Positions 28,913 to 36,958 of a DNA stretch of 64,000 bases are shown here, in pieces. The notes below the pieces were generated by a model. It ran no database searches. It was not told the DNA's origin and worked only from the letters and a program-made list of their open reading frames with translations. Source of the stretch: Burkholderia aenigmatica (GTDB taxonomy: Bacteria; Pseudomonadota; Gammaproteobacteria; Burkholderiales; Burkholderiaceae); assembly GCF_902499175.1 (NCBI RefSeq), contig NZ_CABVQC010000010.1:1-64000 (forward strand), in the 5' to 3' direction. Numbering within the stretch: position 1 is the first letter of the stretch; every line of letters starts with the position of its first letter. Position numbers and translations under genes: made by a program.

Positions 28913-28954
28913 GGTCGATCAGGGGCATCTGCGGCGGTCGATAGTCGGCCATGA
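28913..28954 (+). repeat. Dispersed 42-bp repeat, copy A
   Basis: It matches 29825-29866 at 38 of 42 positions, in the same orientation. Conserved blocks include GGTCGATCAGGG, CATCTGCGG and GTCGGCCATGA. It lies just after the DUF4279 gene. Confidence 0.75.
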
Positions 28955-29076
28955 AGAAACGTTCGACACCCGTGTCCAGATCGTTAAAACCTAAGCCGTA
29001 GGCCTATGCCACCTTCAGCCAATCACGTGTGCAACCGACTGTTCGCCACCGAACATCGACAGCGCCTCGCGGTCAG

Positions 29077-29670
29077 CTATGCCCTGAAATTCTTGCCGAG
29101 ACAGTTGCTCAGTGTGTAGTAGTGCCGGAAGACGTAATGCAGCGGTTGCCATCGTTCGATATCAATTCGGCCGGCTGGCGTGAGCAAACCAGTATGGACG
29201 TGGATTCGCAAAGCCTTCAACTCTGCGGCAACCAGCTCATGGCCGTTCCCGATCTTGTGCATGCGTACGACGCTTGCTTCGATCTGAATCGGACACTCCT
29301 CGACCCTATGGGGTGCTATACATTCACTTGCTTTCGCATTCAAATCTGCGCGTCGAAATTTGTCGCGCTCAAATCGGTAGCCCATCTGCTTTTTGTTGTC
29401 TGGAACAACTTCGGAGCCCGTCGTCGCGGCGATCGCTTCGACGTTCTTCCACAGCGAAGCATCCGGCAAGTTGAGCACCGCTTCTGGACGCTGGAGAATA
29501 TTGCTATAGCATTGGCCTGCCGTACTCAACCCGATCAAGAGCGTATCCGATAACGCCCAGTATGAAGAAATAGGACTCAGGTTGGTCGCCCCATCGGGAT
29601 TCACGCTGGATATTAGCGCCACAGGAGTTCCGAAGTACAGGACAGGTAGTTCGACAACGTCTTTTCGCAT
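29077..29670 (-). CDS. Flavin reductase-like FMN-binding split-barrel protein
   Basis: The 197-residue protein starts MRKDVVELPVLYFGTPVALISSVNPDGATNLSPISSYWAL, split here only by reading; this opening is typical of flavin-reductase-like (PF01613-type) FMN-binding proteins. GLSTAGQCYSNILQRPEAVLNLP continues the barrel. The Met at 29670 is preferred over the in-frame Met at 29700 because GAGAG lies upstream and homologous proteins start there. Function could be a flavin reductase or an oxidoreductase on an unknown substrate. GC content is lower than the window average. Confidence 0.75.
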   Translation of the reverse strand: MRKDVVELPVLYFGTPVALISSVNPDGATNLSPISSYWALSDTLLIGLSTAGQCYSNILQRPEAVLNLPDASLWKNVEAIAATTGSEVVPDNKKQMGYRFERDKFRRADLNAKASECIAPHRVEECPIQIEASVVRMHKIGNGHELVAAELKALRIHVHTGLLTPAGRIDIERWQPLHYVFRHYYTLSNCLGKNFRA

Positions 29671-30366
29671 TGCGCTCTCGCAAAGTTTGATTCCGCCCAT
29701 TCTCGACGCGATACTCAGCGATACGTTTCAGTCCGCGATGAAATATCGGCGTCGAGGGCTCGTCGCACTACAAGAGAGGGCGCAGACGAATGTCCGCTCC
29801 GAGGAATATCGAAGAGCGGCTCAGGGTCGATCAGGGTCATCTGCGGAGGTCGACTGTCGGCCATGACGATTGACCCGCGACTTCCGAGGTCAGGGCGCTC
29901 GGACGTCGCCGCATACTTCGCAAACGATCGTTGGACGTCGAGGGTGGAGCGTCGCTCAATCGTCGTGTTGACGAGAGATTTCGCGAAAGGCCGACACCCT
30001 GCGCCGATCTCGAGCGCGAGATGACTTTCGCCGCGCGTCATGCGGTGCACCGGGTCACCCGGTTCCACCGTTCGGGTTGCGCTCATTCTCTTCACCTCGA
30101 TACATGCGCTGACATGACACGCGATCTGCGGCGACGCGGGTATCGCGCACGACGCAATCATTGGCCCGCTGGCGGCTGATTCGCTTTCTATACTGTTTAC
30201 GTTGCCGAGTTATCAAGGGCATGCGTGCGTCAGCAACGCACACGTCCGACAAATCCCGGGGTAAACGAAAACTGCACCTGCCGCAAACGCTTGTGGCCGG
30301 TCGGTGAAGTTCGTCCCGTGCATGGACGGGATAACGTGGATGGGCTCCTTAACCATCGGAGGCAAT
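29671..30366. other. Gap without a supported gene, containing repeat copy B
   Basis: About 700 bp between the flavin-reductase-like gene and the GYD gene. It contains the 42-bp repeat at 29825-29866. Short frames on both strands lack similarity and plausible ribosome-binding sites. The last 60 bp hold the GYD gene's leader. Confidence 0.5.
29825..29866 (+). repeat. Dispersed 42-bp repeat, copy B
   Basis: It matches 28913-28954 with four substitutions. A partial relative sharing AGTCGGCCA and a following TTTCGACA occurs near 31250-31280. Confidence 0.75.
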
Positions 30367-30660
30367 ATGGCGACATACATCGTATTGATGAATTGGACCG
30401 ATCAGGGCGCGCAGTCGGTGAAAGACACGGTCCAGCGAGCGAAATCGTTTCAGGAAGGGGCGCAGGCGATGGGCGTCACCGTCAGCTCGCTCAAATGGAC
30501 ACTCGGGCCTTACGACATCGTCGCGACACTCGATGCGCCCGACGACGAAACCGCGACGCGGCTGGGACTGATGGTGGCGCAATTAGGCAATGTTCGAACC
30601 GTCAGTATGCGTGCTTTCGGCGAGGCGGAAATGGAGAGGATCGTCGGCGGCATGAAGTGA
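30367..30660 (+). CDS. GYD domain protein
   Basis: The 97-residue protein carries the GYD family pattern: MATYIVLMNWTDQG at the start, then a central WTLGPYDIVATLDAPDDETA block and an ending VRTVSMRAF. The family is a small ferredoxin-like (dimeric alpha-beta barrel) fold of unknown function. GGAGG at 30358-30362 sets the start at 30367; the frame from 30304 is not needed. Confidence 0.87.
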   Translation: MATYIVLMNWTDQGAQSVKDTVQRAKSFQEGAQAMGVTVSSLKWTLGPYDIVATLDAPDDETATRLGLMVAQLGNVRTVSMRAFGEAEMERIVGGMK

Positions 30661-31337
30661 AGCCTTGACGCGCGAGATGCAACAGCCATCGACCGAGATG
30701 AAGCAGGCGTTCTGGAAGCCGGCGGGTTGCCGTCGCATCGTGGCGTCACGGGTATGGCTCACGCGCCACGCGCATCGTGCAGGCAAAGGCCAACGATGCG
30801 GGCGGCAAGCGTGTGGCGTGACGCCATTCTCGCGCGTCTCGACATGAGCCAGGTGCCTGCGCTGCTATGCTCCCGGTGGTCGATCAACGACAAGGAACGG
30901 CGCCGCTTATACGGGAGGGTTGTATGAGCGGGCAGCTTTCCTGCGCGACATCGGTAACCGGGTCACTGCCGGCATCCTCGCACCTCGCGACGAAACGCTC
31001 GAAATCATCCGTCTAATCATTGTTGCCATTGCCGGGCCGCACTCGGGCTGTTTTCGCGTCTGCGTCGGCCGCCGCTCAGGTGGGCTCAGGTGCTGGCGTG
31101 CTGACGTTCGCCAGCGTTGGCGAGAAACGCGATCGCAGACGCCGCCGTATCGGCAAGACGATAGGTGTCCGCACCGAATACTTGTCCGCGAGTGGCCGTA
31201 CCGAGCGACCGTTTGGCTCTGATATCTGCCGTCGTGCGTCTGACGAGCCGACAGTCGGCCAGGAACGGTCTTTCGACAGAAGCGTCTATTTCGTCGAAAA
31301 TTGCCGATTGCGGACGGACATCGAAAAGGGGCATCTG
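30661..31337. other. Gap without a supported gene
   Basis: About 680 bp. Frames on both strands are short and without recognisable domains. GCCGACAGTCGGC near 31248-31260 is a small palindrome related to the 42-bp repeats. The end carries the ribosome-binding site of the kinase-like gene. Confidence 0.45.
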
Positions 31338-31835
31338 ATGCATCTCAATCCAGACCATTATTTGCAGACCGATGCCGGCCGGGTCTTTACGATTGAACGT
31401 AACGCTGCGGCATGGGAACAGTTGTACGCGGATTTGTCAGCGGCGCTCCTGACGGACCGGCGACGGATAGTCATGGTGATAGGGGTTCAAGGAGCGGGGA
31501 AATCAACCTGGACCCAGAACCAGGTATCGACATCAAACGACGCCATCTACGTCGATTCGACGTTCGCAACCGCGAATCGCCGCTCGAACGTTATTGCAAT
31601 TGCAAAAGCAGCCGGAGTCCCGATCTCTGCGGTGTGGCTGAAGGTCGAGTTGGAGACCGCGCTTCGCCGTAACAGAAACCGACCGGTCGACGAGATAGTT
31701 CCCGACGCCGCTGTCGAGAACGTCTTCAAAATCTTCGAGCCGCCATCGCTCAGCGAGGGCTTCCGTGAAGTGGTCATTCTCGGCGATGCATTCGATTCCA
31801 TTCAGCAGATCAGCGATCACCGCCCCGGTTGTTAA
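31338..31835 (+). CDS. P-loop kinase-like ATPase (AAA_33/zeta-toxin-like fold)
   Basis: The 165-residue protein has a Walker A motif VIGVQGAGKST, a DSTFAT segment, then IAKAAGVPISAVWLKVELETALRRNRNR, the lid-type pattern of small-molecule or RNA kinases such as the AAA_33 group, which includes zeta-toxin and polynucleotide-kinase relatives. The ATG at 31338 has AAAGGGG upstream. No antitoxin-like gene is recognised beside it, so a toxin role is not supported. Lower GC and isolation suggest an acquired gene. Confidence 0.75.
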   Translation: MHLNPDHYLQTDAGRVFTIERNAAAWEQLYADLSAALLTDRRRIVMVIGVQGAGKSTWTQNQVSTSNDAIYVDSTFATANRRSNVIAIAKAAGVPISAVWLKVELETALRRNRNRPVDEIVPDAAVENVFKIFEPPSLSEGFREVVILGDAFDSIQQISDHRPGC

Positions 31836-32239
31836 AGGCCGGCTTTGGGGAAGCATGATCGGCCGCTTCGGGTCGTTTCGAGCCGATAACGGACCACCGG
31901 GGAGGTATCCGACGGCGTTCGGTCCGGCCACGATGAGCCGTTCACGACCGGCGCCCGCATTGGCCCTTGAGTGTCGGCGTGACGCGTGCGGCGATACGCT
32001 CGAAACTTGTTCCGCGGTCTACCGCCCCCGATTGTCTTGATCGCCGTGCTTGCCGTGCAGCAAAATGCGTGTCCTGTCGCCCGGGCGGCCCCGATGCGTG
32101 GCGCGCGGGAAGGCGTGAACCTCCCGATCATGGGGCGCAAATGTCGGCTGCGAGGCCGCGTGTTGTGCCGTCCGGATTTGCGGCACCTGCCCGGGTGCGG
32201 CCCGTGCGACGATGTGCGATGACTGAAATGAGAGATGGA
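31836..32239. other. Gap without a supported gene
   Basis: About 400 bp after the kinase-like gene. The plus frame of the following gene extends through it but has no similarity and poor codon bias. No terminator or repeat was identified with confidence. Confidence 0.4.
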
Positions 32240-32623
32240 ATGACGACACCATTCGACGAGGCAACCACGGCGGCGATCGCCGCGTTTGCCCAACTGGATT
32301 TCTACACGGCTGTGCAAGCGATGCGCGCCGAGGCCGATTACGACCGCGAACTGGATCAGTGGATCTCGCGCTACATCGACGAGGACGGCGGCGGCGTGGA
32401 CGATGCGGCGTACGACGCCTTGCACGCGCAGGCCCAGGCAACCCCGGAATACGCGCAGTTCGTCGATGCGGTTCGCCGGGAAATCCTGGAATACTTCGGC
32501 GTGACCGACGATCAACTGGACTGGATGGTCGTGCTGCGCAATGACGACAGCGACGAGCTGTGGGCGGAAGTCAACCGGCAGCGAAGCGCGCTGGGCACCG
32601 GTGAAGTGCGCGGCGATCTCTGA
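32240..32623 (+). CDS. Hypothetical acidic protein
   Basis: The 127-residue protein is strongly acidic and predicted mostly helical (ATTAAIAAFAQLDFYTAVQA, then DRELDQWISRYIDEDGGG and DDQLDWMVVLRNDDSDELW). No family is recognised. Codon third positions are GC-rich as in true genes of this genome. The start is unclear: ATGs at 32219, 32228 and 32240 are in frame; GAGA about 8-10 bases before 32240 favours the last. Confidence 0.6.
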   Translation: MTTPFDEATTAAIAAFAQLDFYTAVQAMRAEADYDRELDQWISRYIDEDGGGVDDAAYDALHAQAQATPEYAQFVDAVRREILEYFGVTDDQLDWMVVLRNDDSDELWAEVNRQRSALGTGEVRGDL

Positions 32624-32926
32624 TCATCGCTTGCCATTGAGGGCTCGAGTCGTGCCGGGTGCGGGGCTGGCGTCAGATCAGTCACGCGGTGCGCCGGGCG
32701 CTCCGTTGCTGCAACCGATCCGCTAACGGGGGAGAAGCCATAGGATCCCCGGAACGCGTGGCCGTTGTGCGTTGACACGTGCCCTCGGAGGTGCAACGGC
32801 TCGACTGGCAGCAATGGGTTGCGGATTCAACCCGCCGACGCCCCGATTTCTCATTGAGCGCGCCGGCACGCGCCGCTACGAATCGGCCGCCGTTGTGCCA
32901 CATGGCGCACGCGGGCCTTCGCCACC
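32624..32926. other. Convergent gap between the hypothetical gene and glsA
   Basis: About 300 bp between converging genes. No supported gene, repeat or T-rich hairpin was seen. Confidence 0.4.
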
Positions 32927-33841
32927 TCAAAAAATCGACCGTCCCGAATAAGTCGTCAGCCACTCCAGCGCCAGCTGGCCTGCCAGCGAGTTCCCGTTCG
33001 CATCGAGCCCCGGCGCCCACACGCACACGGCCATTTCGCCGGGCAGCACCGCGACGATCCCGCCGCCGACACCGCTTTTAGCCGGCAGCCCGACGCGGTA
33101 CACGAAGTCACCGGCCGCGTCATAGGTGCCGCAGGTCAGCATCAGCGCGGACAGTCGCTTCGCGGAACTCGAATCGACGATCCGCTCACCGGTGACCGGC
33201 GCTACACCGCCGTTCGCGAGGAACAACGCGGCGCGCGCGAGCTCGACGCAGTTCATCGTGATCGCGCACTGGCGGCAATACGCGTCGATCACCGTGTCGG
33301 GCGGCATCTGCATGTTGCCGAAGCTCGCCATGAAGTGCGCCATCGCGCGGTTGCGCTCCGCGTGCTGCAGCTCCGACTGCGCGACGCGCGAATCGTAGTC
33401 GATGTCGTTCGTGCCGATCAGCCGCCGCACGAATTCGACGAGTGCCGTCTCGGCCTTCACGAAGCGTCGGCACAGCACGTCGGTGACGACCAGCGCGCCC
33501 GCGTTGATGAACGGATTGCGCGGCTTGCCGCGCTCGCTTTCGAGCTGGACCAGCGAGTTGAACGCGTTGCCGGACGGCTCGCGGCCGACCCGTTCCCACA
33601 GTTCGTCGCCCAGCAGCTGGAACGCGAGCGTGCACGCGAACAGCTTCGAGATGCTCTGGATCGAGAAGCGCTCGTGCGCGTCGCCGACCGTGCAAACGTT
33701 TTCGTCCAGCGTGACGACGGCCATCCCGAACTTGTCGGCGGGCACTTTCGCGAGCTCGGGAATATAGTCGGCGACCCGCCCCTGGCCAATCCAGGGGGCA
33801 AGTTCGGCGTGGATGCGTTCGAGGATCGATTGATAATTCAT
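32927..33841 (-). CDS. glsA: Glutaminase A
   Basis: The 304-residue protein matches the serine-dependent beta-lactamase-like glutaminase family over its full length. It has the catalytic SxxK as FSIQSISKLF, NPFINAGALVV, and GLPAKSGVGGGIVAVLPG near the C-terminus. It hydrolyses glutamine to glutamate and ammonia in the cytoplasm and can support acid tolerance. MNYQSILERIH at 33841 is the usual family start; the in-frame ATG at 33862 would add seven residues. It is divergent from the response regulator gene at 34060. A decayed copy of its 3' end lies at 28174-28210. Confidence 0.95.
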   Translation of the reverse strand: MNYQSILERIHAELAPWIGQGRVADYIPELAKVPADKFGMAVVTLDENVCTVGDAHERFSIQSISKLFACTLAFQLLGDELWERVGREPSGNAFNSLVQLESERGKPRNPFINAGALVVTDVLCRRFVKAETALVEFVRRLIGTNDIDYDSRVAQSELQHAERNRAMAHFMASFGNMQMPPDTVIDAYCRQCAITMNCVELARAALFLANGGVAPVTGERIVDSSSAKRLSALMLTCGTYDAAGDFVYRVGLPAKSGVGGGIVAVLPGEMAVCVWAPGLDANGNSLAGQLALEWLTTYSGRSIF

Positions 33842-34059
33842 CAAGTCAGGCGGGCAGGGCATGGCCCGGATTCAGGCGAGCCCGTATGGAACCGTCCCGG
33901 CGCCGATTCGTCAAGCATGGCCGTTATCGCGCCCTTATTTTCAAGACCTCTAAACAGGCAATCGGCGGGCGCAGTATCATGCGGTACGTTTCGGCCGATG
34001 GCCGGCGTCCGGCACCGGCCGGCGCCGTCGCGGCTTCCCCGATGATTCGAACGCTGCCC

Positions 34060-34770
34060 ATGTCTTTTCGCATCCTGCTCGTCGAAGACGACACCCGCCT
34101 GTCCACGCTGATCGCTGGCTACCTGCGCAAGAACGACTATGAAGTCGACACTGTGCTGCATGGTGACGCCGCGGTGCCGGCGATCCTGTCCATTCGCCCC
34201 GATCTCGTCATTCTCGACGTGAACCTGCCGGGCAAGGACGGCTTCGAAATCTGCCGCGAGGCGCGCAAGCAGTACGACGGCGTGATCATCATGGTGACGG
34301 CCCGCGACGAGCCGTTCGACGAACTGCTCGGCCTCGAGTTCGGCGCGGACGACTACGTGCACAAGCCGGTCGAGCCGCGCATCCTGCTCGCGCGGATCAA
34401 GGCCCAGCTGCGCCGCGCGCCGGCGCGCGTGGCCGAGAGTGCGGCGCCGCAACCCGAGCGCTACGCGTTCGGCAAGTTCTCGATCGACCGCACCGACCGT
34501 TCCGTCGTGCTTCCCGACGGCAGCACGCCCGACCTGACGTCGGCCGAATTCGACCTGCTGTGGGCGCTCGTGTGCCATGCGGGCGAAGTCGTCAGCCGCG
34601 ACGACCTGATGCTGCAGTTGCGCGGCGTCGAATTCGACGGCCTCGACCGCACGATCGACGGGCGCATCTCGAAGCTGCGCCGCAAGCTGCGCGACGACGC
34701 GAGCAACCCGCAGCGGATCAAGACGATCCGCAGCAAGGGTTATCAATTCAGCAAGCACGCGTGGGAATGA
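34060..34770 (+). CDS. OmpR-family response regulator, RstA-like
   Basis: The 236-residue protein has a receiver domain (residues 1-115) with the acidic pair in LLVEDDTRL, the phospho-accepting Asp in LVILDVNLPGKDG, the T/S in MVTARDE and the Lys in DDYVHKPVEPR. A winged-helix OmpR DNA-binding domain follows (about 140-232), ending IKTIRSKGYQFS. MSFRILLVEDD at 34060 is the best start; the frame is open to 33886. The histidine kinase follows after 64 bp, so the pair forms one two-component system. Confidence 0.92.
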   Translation: MSFRILLVEDDTRLSTLIAGYLRKNDYEVDTVLHGDAAVPAILSIRPDLVILDVNLPGKDGFEICREARKQYDGVIIMVTARDEPFDELLGLEFGADDYVHKPVEPRILLARIKAQLRRAPARVAESAAPQPERYAFGKFSIDRTDRSVVLPDGSTPDLTSAEFDLLWALVCHAGEVVSRDDLMLQLRGVEFDGLDRTIDGRISKLRRKLRDDASNPQRIKTIRSKGYQFSKHAWE

Positions 34771-34834
34771 CGCGGCCTTCGTGCGACGCCGTCACGTTCC
34801 GCGCGGGTATTCCACCCGCCGGCCGGGAGCCGAG

Positions 34835-35965
34835 ATGATCCGACGAACCCGTTCGCACCCCGATGCACCGCCGCTGCCGACCCTGCGCTATGTCAAATGG
34901 CGCTGGCTGCATTTCCGCCGCGCGTGGACCGACACGCGCGCCGACCGTATTCCGAGCTGGTCGCGCCTTTACGTGCGCACTTACCTGCATCTGCTCGGCC
35001 TCGTGCTGCTGACCGCGCTCGTGCCGGCGCTCGCGCTGTGCGTCGAATTGTCGCCGCAGGTCGTGTGGCATGCGTTCGACTCGCTGCCCGGCGACATCTG
35101 GATCGTGCTCGTGTTCGTATTCGCCGCGCCCGCGCTGGCGGCGTACCGGTGGATGCGGCCGGTGTGGTCGGATCTCGTGATGGTGCGCGAGCGCGCGATC
35201 GATTTCACGGGCGGGCGCTTCAACACCCGCGCGCGCGAATCGCACAGCGTGATCATCGGCCCGCTCGCGCGGACGCTGAATGCGCTCGCGATACGCATGG
35301 AACGGCTGATCGCCGCGCAGCGCGATCTGACCAACGGTATCTCGCACGAGCTGCGCACACCGCTCGCGCGCGTGCGTTTCGCGCTCGAAATGCTGCGCGA
35401 GCCGGGTTCCGCGGCCGAATATCAGGCGGCGCTCGAAAGCATCGCGCAGGACGTGACCGAGCTCGAGGAACTGATCGACATGAGCCTCACGTTTGCACGG
35501 CTCGAATACAGCTCGCTGCAGTCGAACCTCGAGATGACGGCCCCCGTCGCGTGGTTCGAGCATCAGGTCAACGATGCGCAACTGCTGTATCCGGAACGGG
35601 CGATCGACGCGCACATCGCGATCGCGTCGGACCTGCGCGTGAAGATGGACCGGCGGCTGATGTCGTACGCGATGCGCAACCTGTTGCGCAACGCGAGCAA
35701 GTACGCGAAATCGCGGATCATCGTCGGGATCTCGCTCGTGCACGGCAACATCGGGATCTTCGTCGAGGACGACGGCCCCGGCGTGCCGGAAAGCGAGCGC
35801 GAGCGCATCTTCGACGCATTCGTGCGCCTCGACCGCCGCACCGGCGGCTATGGCCTCGGCCTGTCGATCACGCGGCAGGTACTGCATGCGCACAACGGCC
35901 GGATCGCAGTCGTCGATCCGGTCGAGCTGGGCGGCGCGCGCTTCGAGATCAGCTGGCCGGTCTAG
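34835..35965 (+). CDS. Sensor histidine kinase, RstB-like
   Basis: The 376-residue protein has two membrane helices close together (about residues 52-73 and 87-105), leaving only a very short periplasmic loop. A HAMP-like segment, the H-box GISHELRTPLARVRFALEML, and an ATPase domain follow, with N-box LLRNASKYA, G1 VEDDGPGVP and G2 YGLGLSI. It phosphorylates the upstream regulator. The small outer loop suggests it senses the membrane or a partner rather than a bulky ligand. GGGAG before 34835 supports this start. Confidence 0.9.
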   Translation: MIRRTRSHPDAPPLPTLRYVKWRWLHFRRAWTDTRADRIPSWSRLYVRTYLHLLGLVLLTALVPALALCVELSPQVVWHAFDSLPGDIWIVLVFVFAAPALAAYRWMRPVWSDLVMVRERAIDFTGGRFNTRARESHSVIIGPLARTLNALAIRMERLIAAQRDLTNGISHELRTPLARVRFALEMLREPGSAAEYQAALESIAQDVTELEELIDMSLTFARLEYSSLQSNLEMTAPVAWFEHQVNDAQLLYPERAIDAHIAIASDLRVKMDRRLMSYAMRNLLRNASKYAKSRIIVGISLVHGNIGIFVEDDGPGVPESERERIFDAFVRLDRRTGGYGLGLSITRQVLHAHNGRIAVVDPVELGGARFEISWPV

Positions 35966-36274
35966 CGATACGCCGCACGCGCCCCAACCGTCGACAGCAG
36001 CAACCGCACGACAGCACACAGCCGCGCGCGCCGGATTCGGGCGCGTCGCCGGCCTTTCCCGCCGTACCGTTCCCGTATCGATGCCTTCCCGCCGCGCCGT
36101 CGCATGACGATTCGTTTGCAGCGCGTGCGCGCTTTGCATTACGATTGCAATTGCAACTATATGGGCGGGCCAGTCCGTGCAGGCGGAGGCGGGCGGCCCG
36201 CGACGCAGCAGAGAAGCCGGGGCCGCCATGATGGCTGCCCCCTTGTTCATGCATTCCTGTCCGGGTCATACATC
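35966..36274. other. Leader region of azoR
   Basis: About 310 bp after the kinase gene. It holds the palindrome at 36145-36156 and a TATAT-containing patch at 36158-36163, but no gene or clear terminator. Confidence 0.45.
36145..36156. promoter_or_regulatory. Palindromic operator candidate upstream of azoR
   Basis: TTGCAATTGCAA is a perfect 12-bp palindrome in an AT-rich patch about 120 bp upstream of the azoreductase start and next to a possible -10 element. It resembles a binding site for a dimeric LysR- or MarR-type regulator, but no regulator gene lies beside it. Confidence 0.4.
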
Positions 36275-36898
36275 ATGCGGCTTTTGAATATCGTGTCATC
36301 TCCTCGCGGCGCCAGGTCGGCTTCGATCGCGGTCGCCAATGCCTTTGTCGATGCGTACCGGGAGACGGGCGCAACGATCGACGTCGATACGCTGAATGTC
36401 TGGGAAGAAGACTTGCCGGATTTTGGCAGCGACGCGATCGGCGCCAAGTACAAGGGCGTCGCAAACGCGCCGATGGATGAGGCGGAACAGTCGATCTGGC
36501 GGCGCATCCAGTCGCTCGTGAAGCGCTTTCAGGAAGCGGACCGGATCGTCGTCGGCGTGCCGATGTGGAATTTCGGCTATCCGTACAAGCTCAAGCAACT
36601 GATCGATCTCGTCAGCCAGCGGAACATGCTGTTTACGTTCGACGGCAACGCCTACGCGCCGCTGCTGGAGATTCCGCGCGCGCTGGTCATCCATGTGCGC
36701 GGACAGAGCCAGGACGCCGGCGCGGGCGCCGACAATCCCGGGTTCCGGCATCAGGCCGACTACATCGAATTCTGGTTGAGGTTCATTGGCGTGAGCGAGG
36801 TCAGAAGCCTGACCGTCGAACACACGTGGGGGGCGCGGGCCAGCGACAGCCTCGAGCGGGCGCAAGCCCGGGCGGTCGCGATGGCCGCGGCGTTCTGA
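36275..36898 (+). CDS. azoR: FMN-dependent NADH-azoreductase
   Basis: The 207-residue flavodoxin-fold protein has the FMN phosphate loop SSPRGARSASI near the N-terminus, the VGVPMWNFGYPYKLKQLID motif characteristic of AzoR, and a TFDGNAYAPLL segment. It reduces azo and quinone compounds with NADH as a homodimer. MRLLNIVSSPRG at 36275 is the family start; the frame upstream to 36104 is non-coding in character. It converges with the patatin gene; a hairpin lies between them. Confidence 0.93.
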   Translation: MRLLNIVSSPRGARSASIAVANAFVDAYRETGATIDVDTLNVWEEDLPDFGSDAIGAKYKGVANAPMDEAEQSIWRRIQSLVKRFQEADRIVVGVPMWNFGYPYKLKQLIDLVSQRNMLFTFDGNAYAPLLEIPRALVIHVRGQSQDAGAGADNPGFRHQADYIEFWLRFIGVSEVRSLTVEHTWGARASDSLERAQARAVAMAAAF

Positions 36899-36923
36899 TC
36901 CGGGCGCGCGGCGCGACGGATGG

Positions 36924-36949
36924 GCGGATGCCGCCGAAGCGGCATCCGC
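36924..36949. terminator. Hairpin between convergent azoR and patatin genes
   Basis: A perfect 11-bp stem, GCGGATGCCGC (36924-36934) with GCGGCATCCGC (36939-36949), carries a CGAA tetraloop. It sits in the 60-bp space between two converging stops. There is no T-run on either strand, so it may act as a bidirectional pause or an mRNA-protecting hairpin rather than a classic terminator. Confidence 0.65.
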
Positions 36950-36958
36950 ATACGCTCA

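Noticed and set aside
31338..31835. A zeta-type toxin-antitoxin system
   Set aside because: The P-loop protein resembles the fold, but no antitoxin-sized partner lies beside it and toxin-specific residues cannot be confirmed.
36924..36949. A classic bidirectional intrinsic terminator
   Set aside because: The stem is perfect, but neither strand has a T-run after it, so only a hairpin with possible pausing or protective function is claimed.
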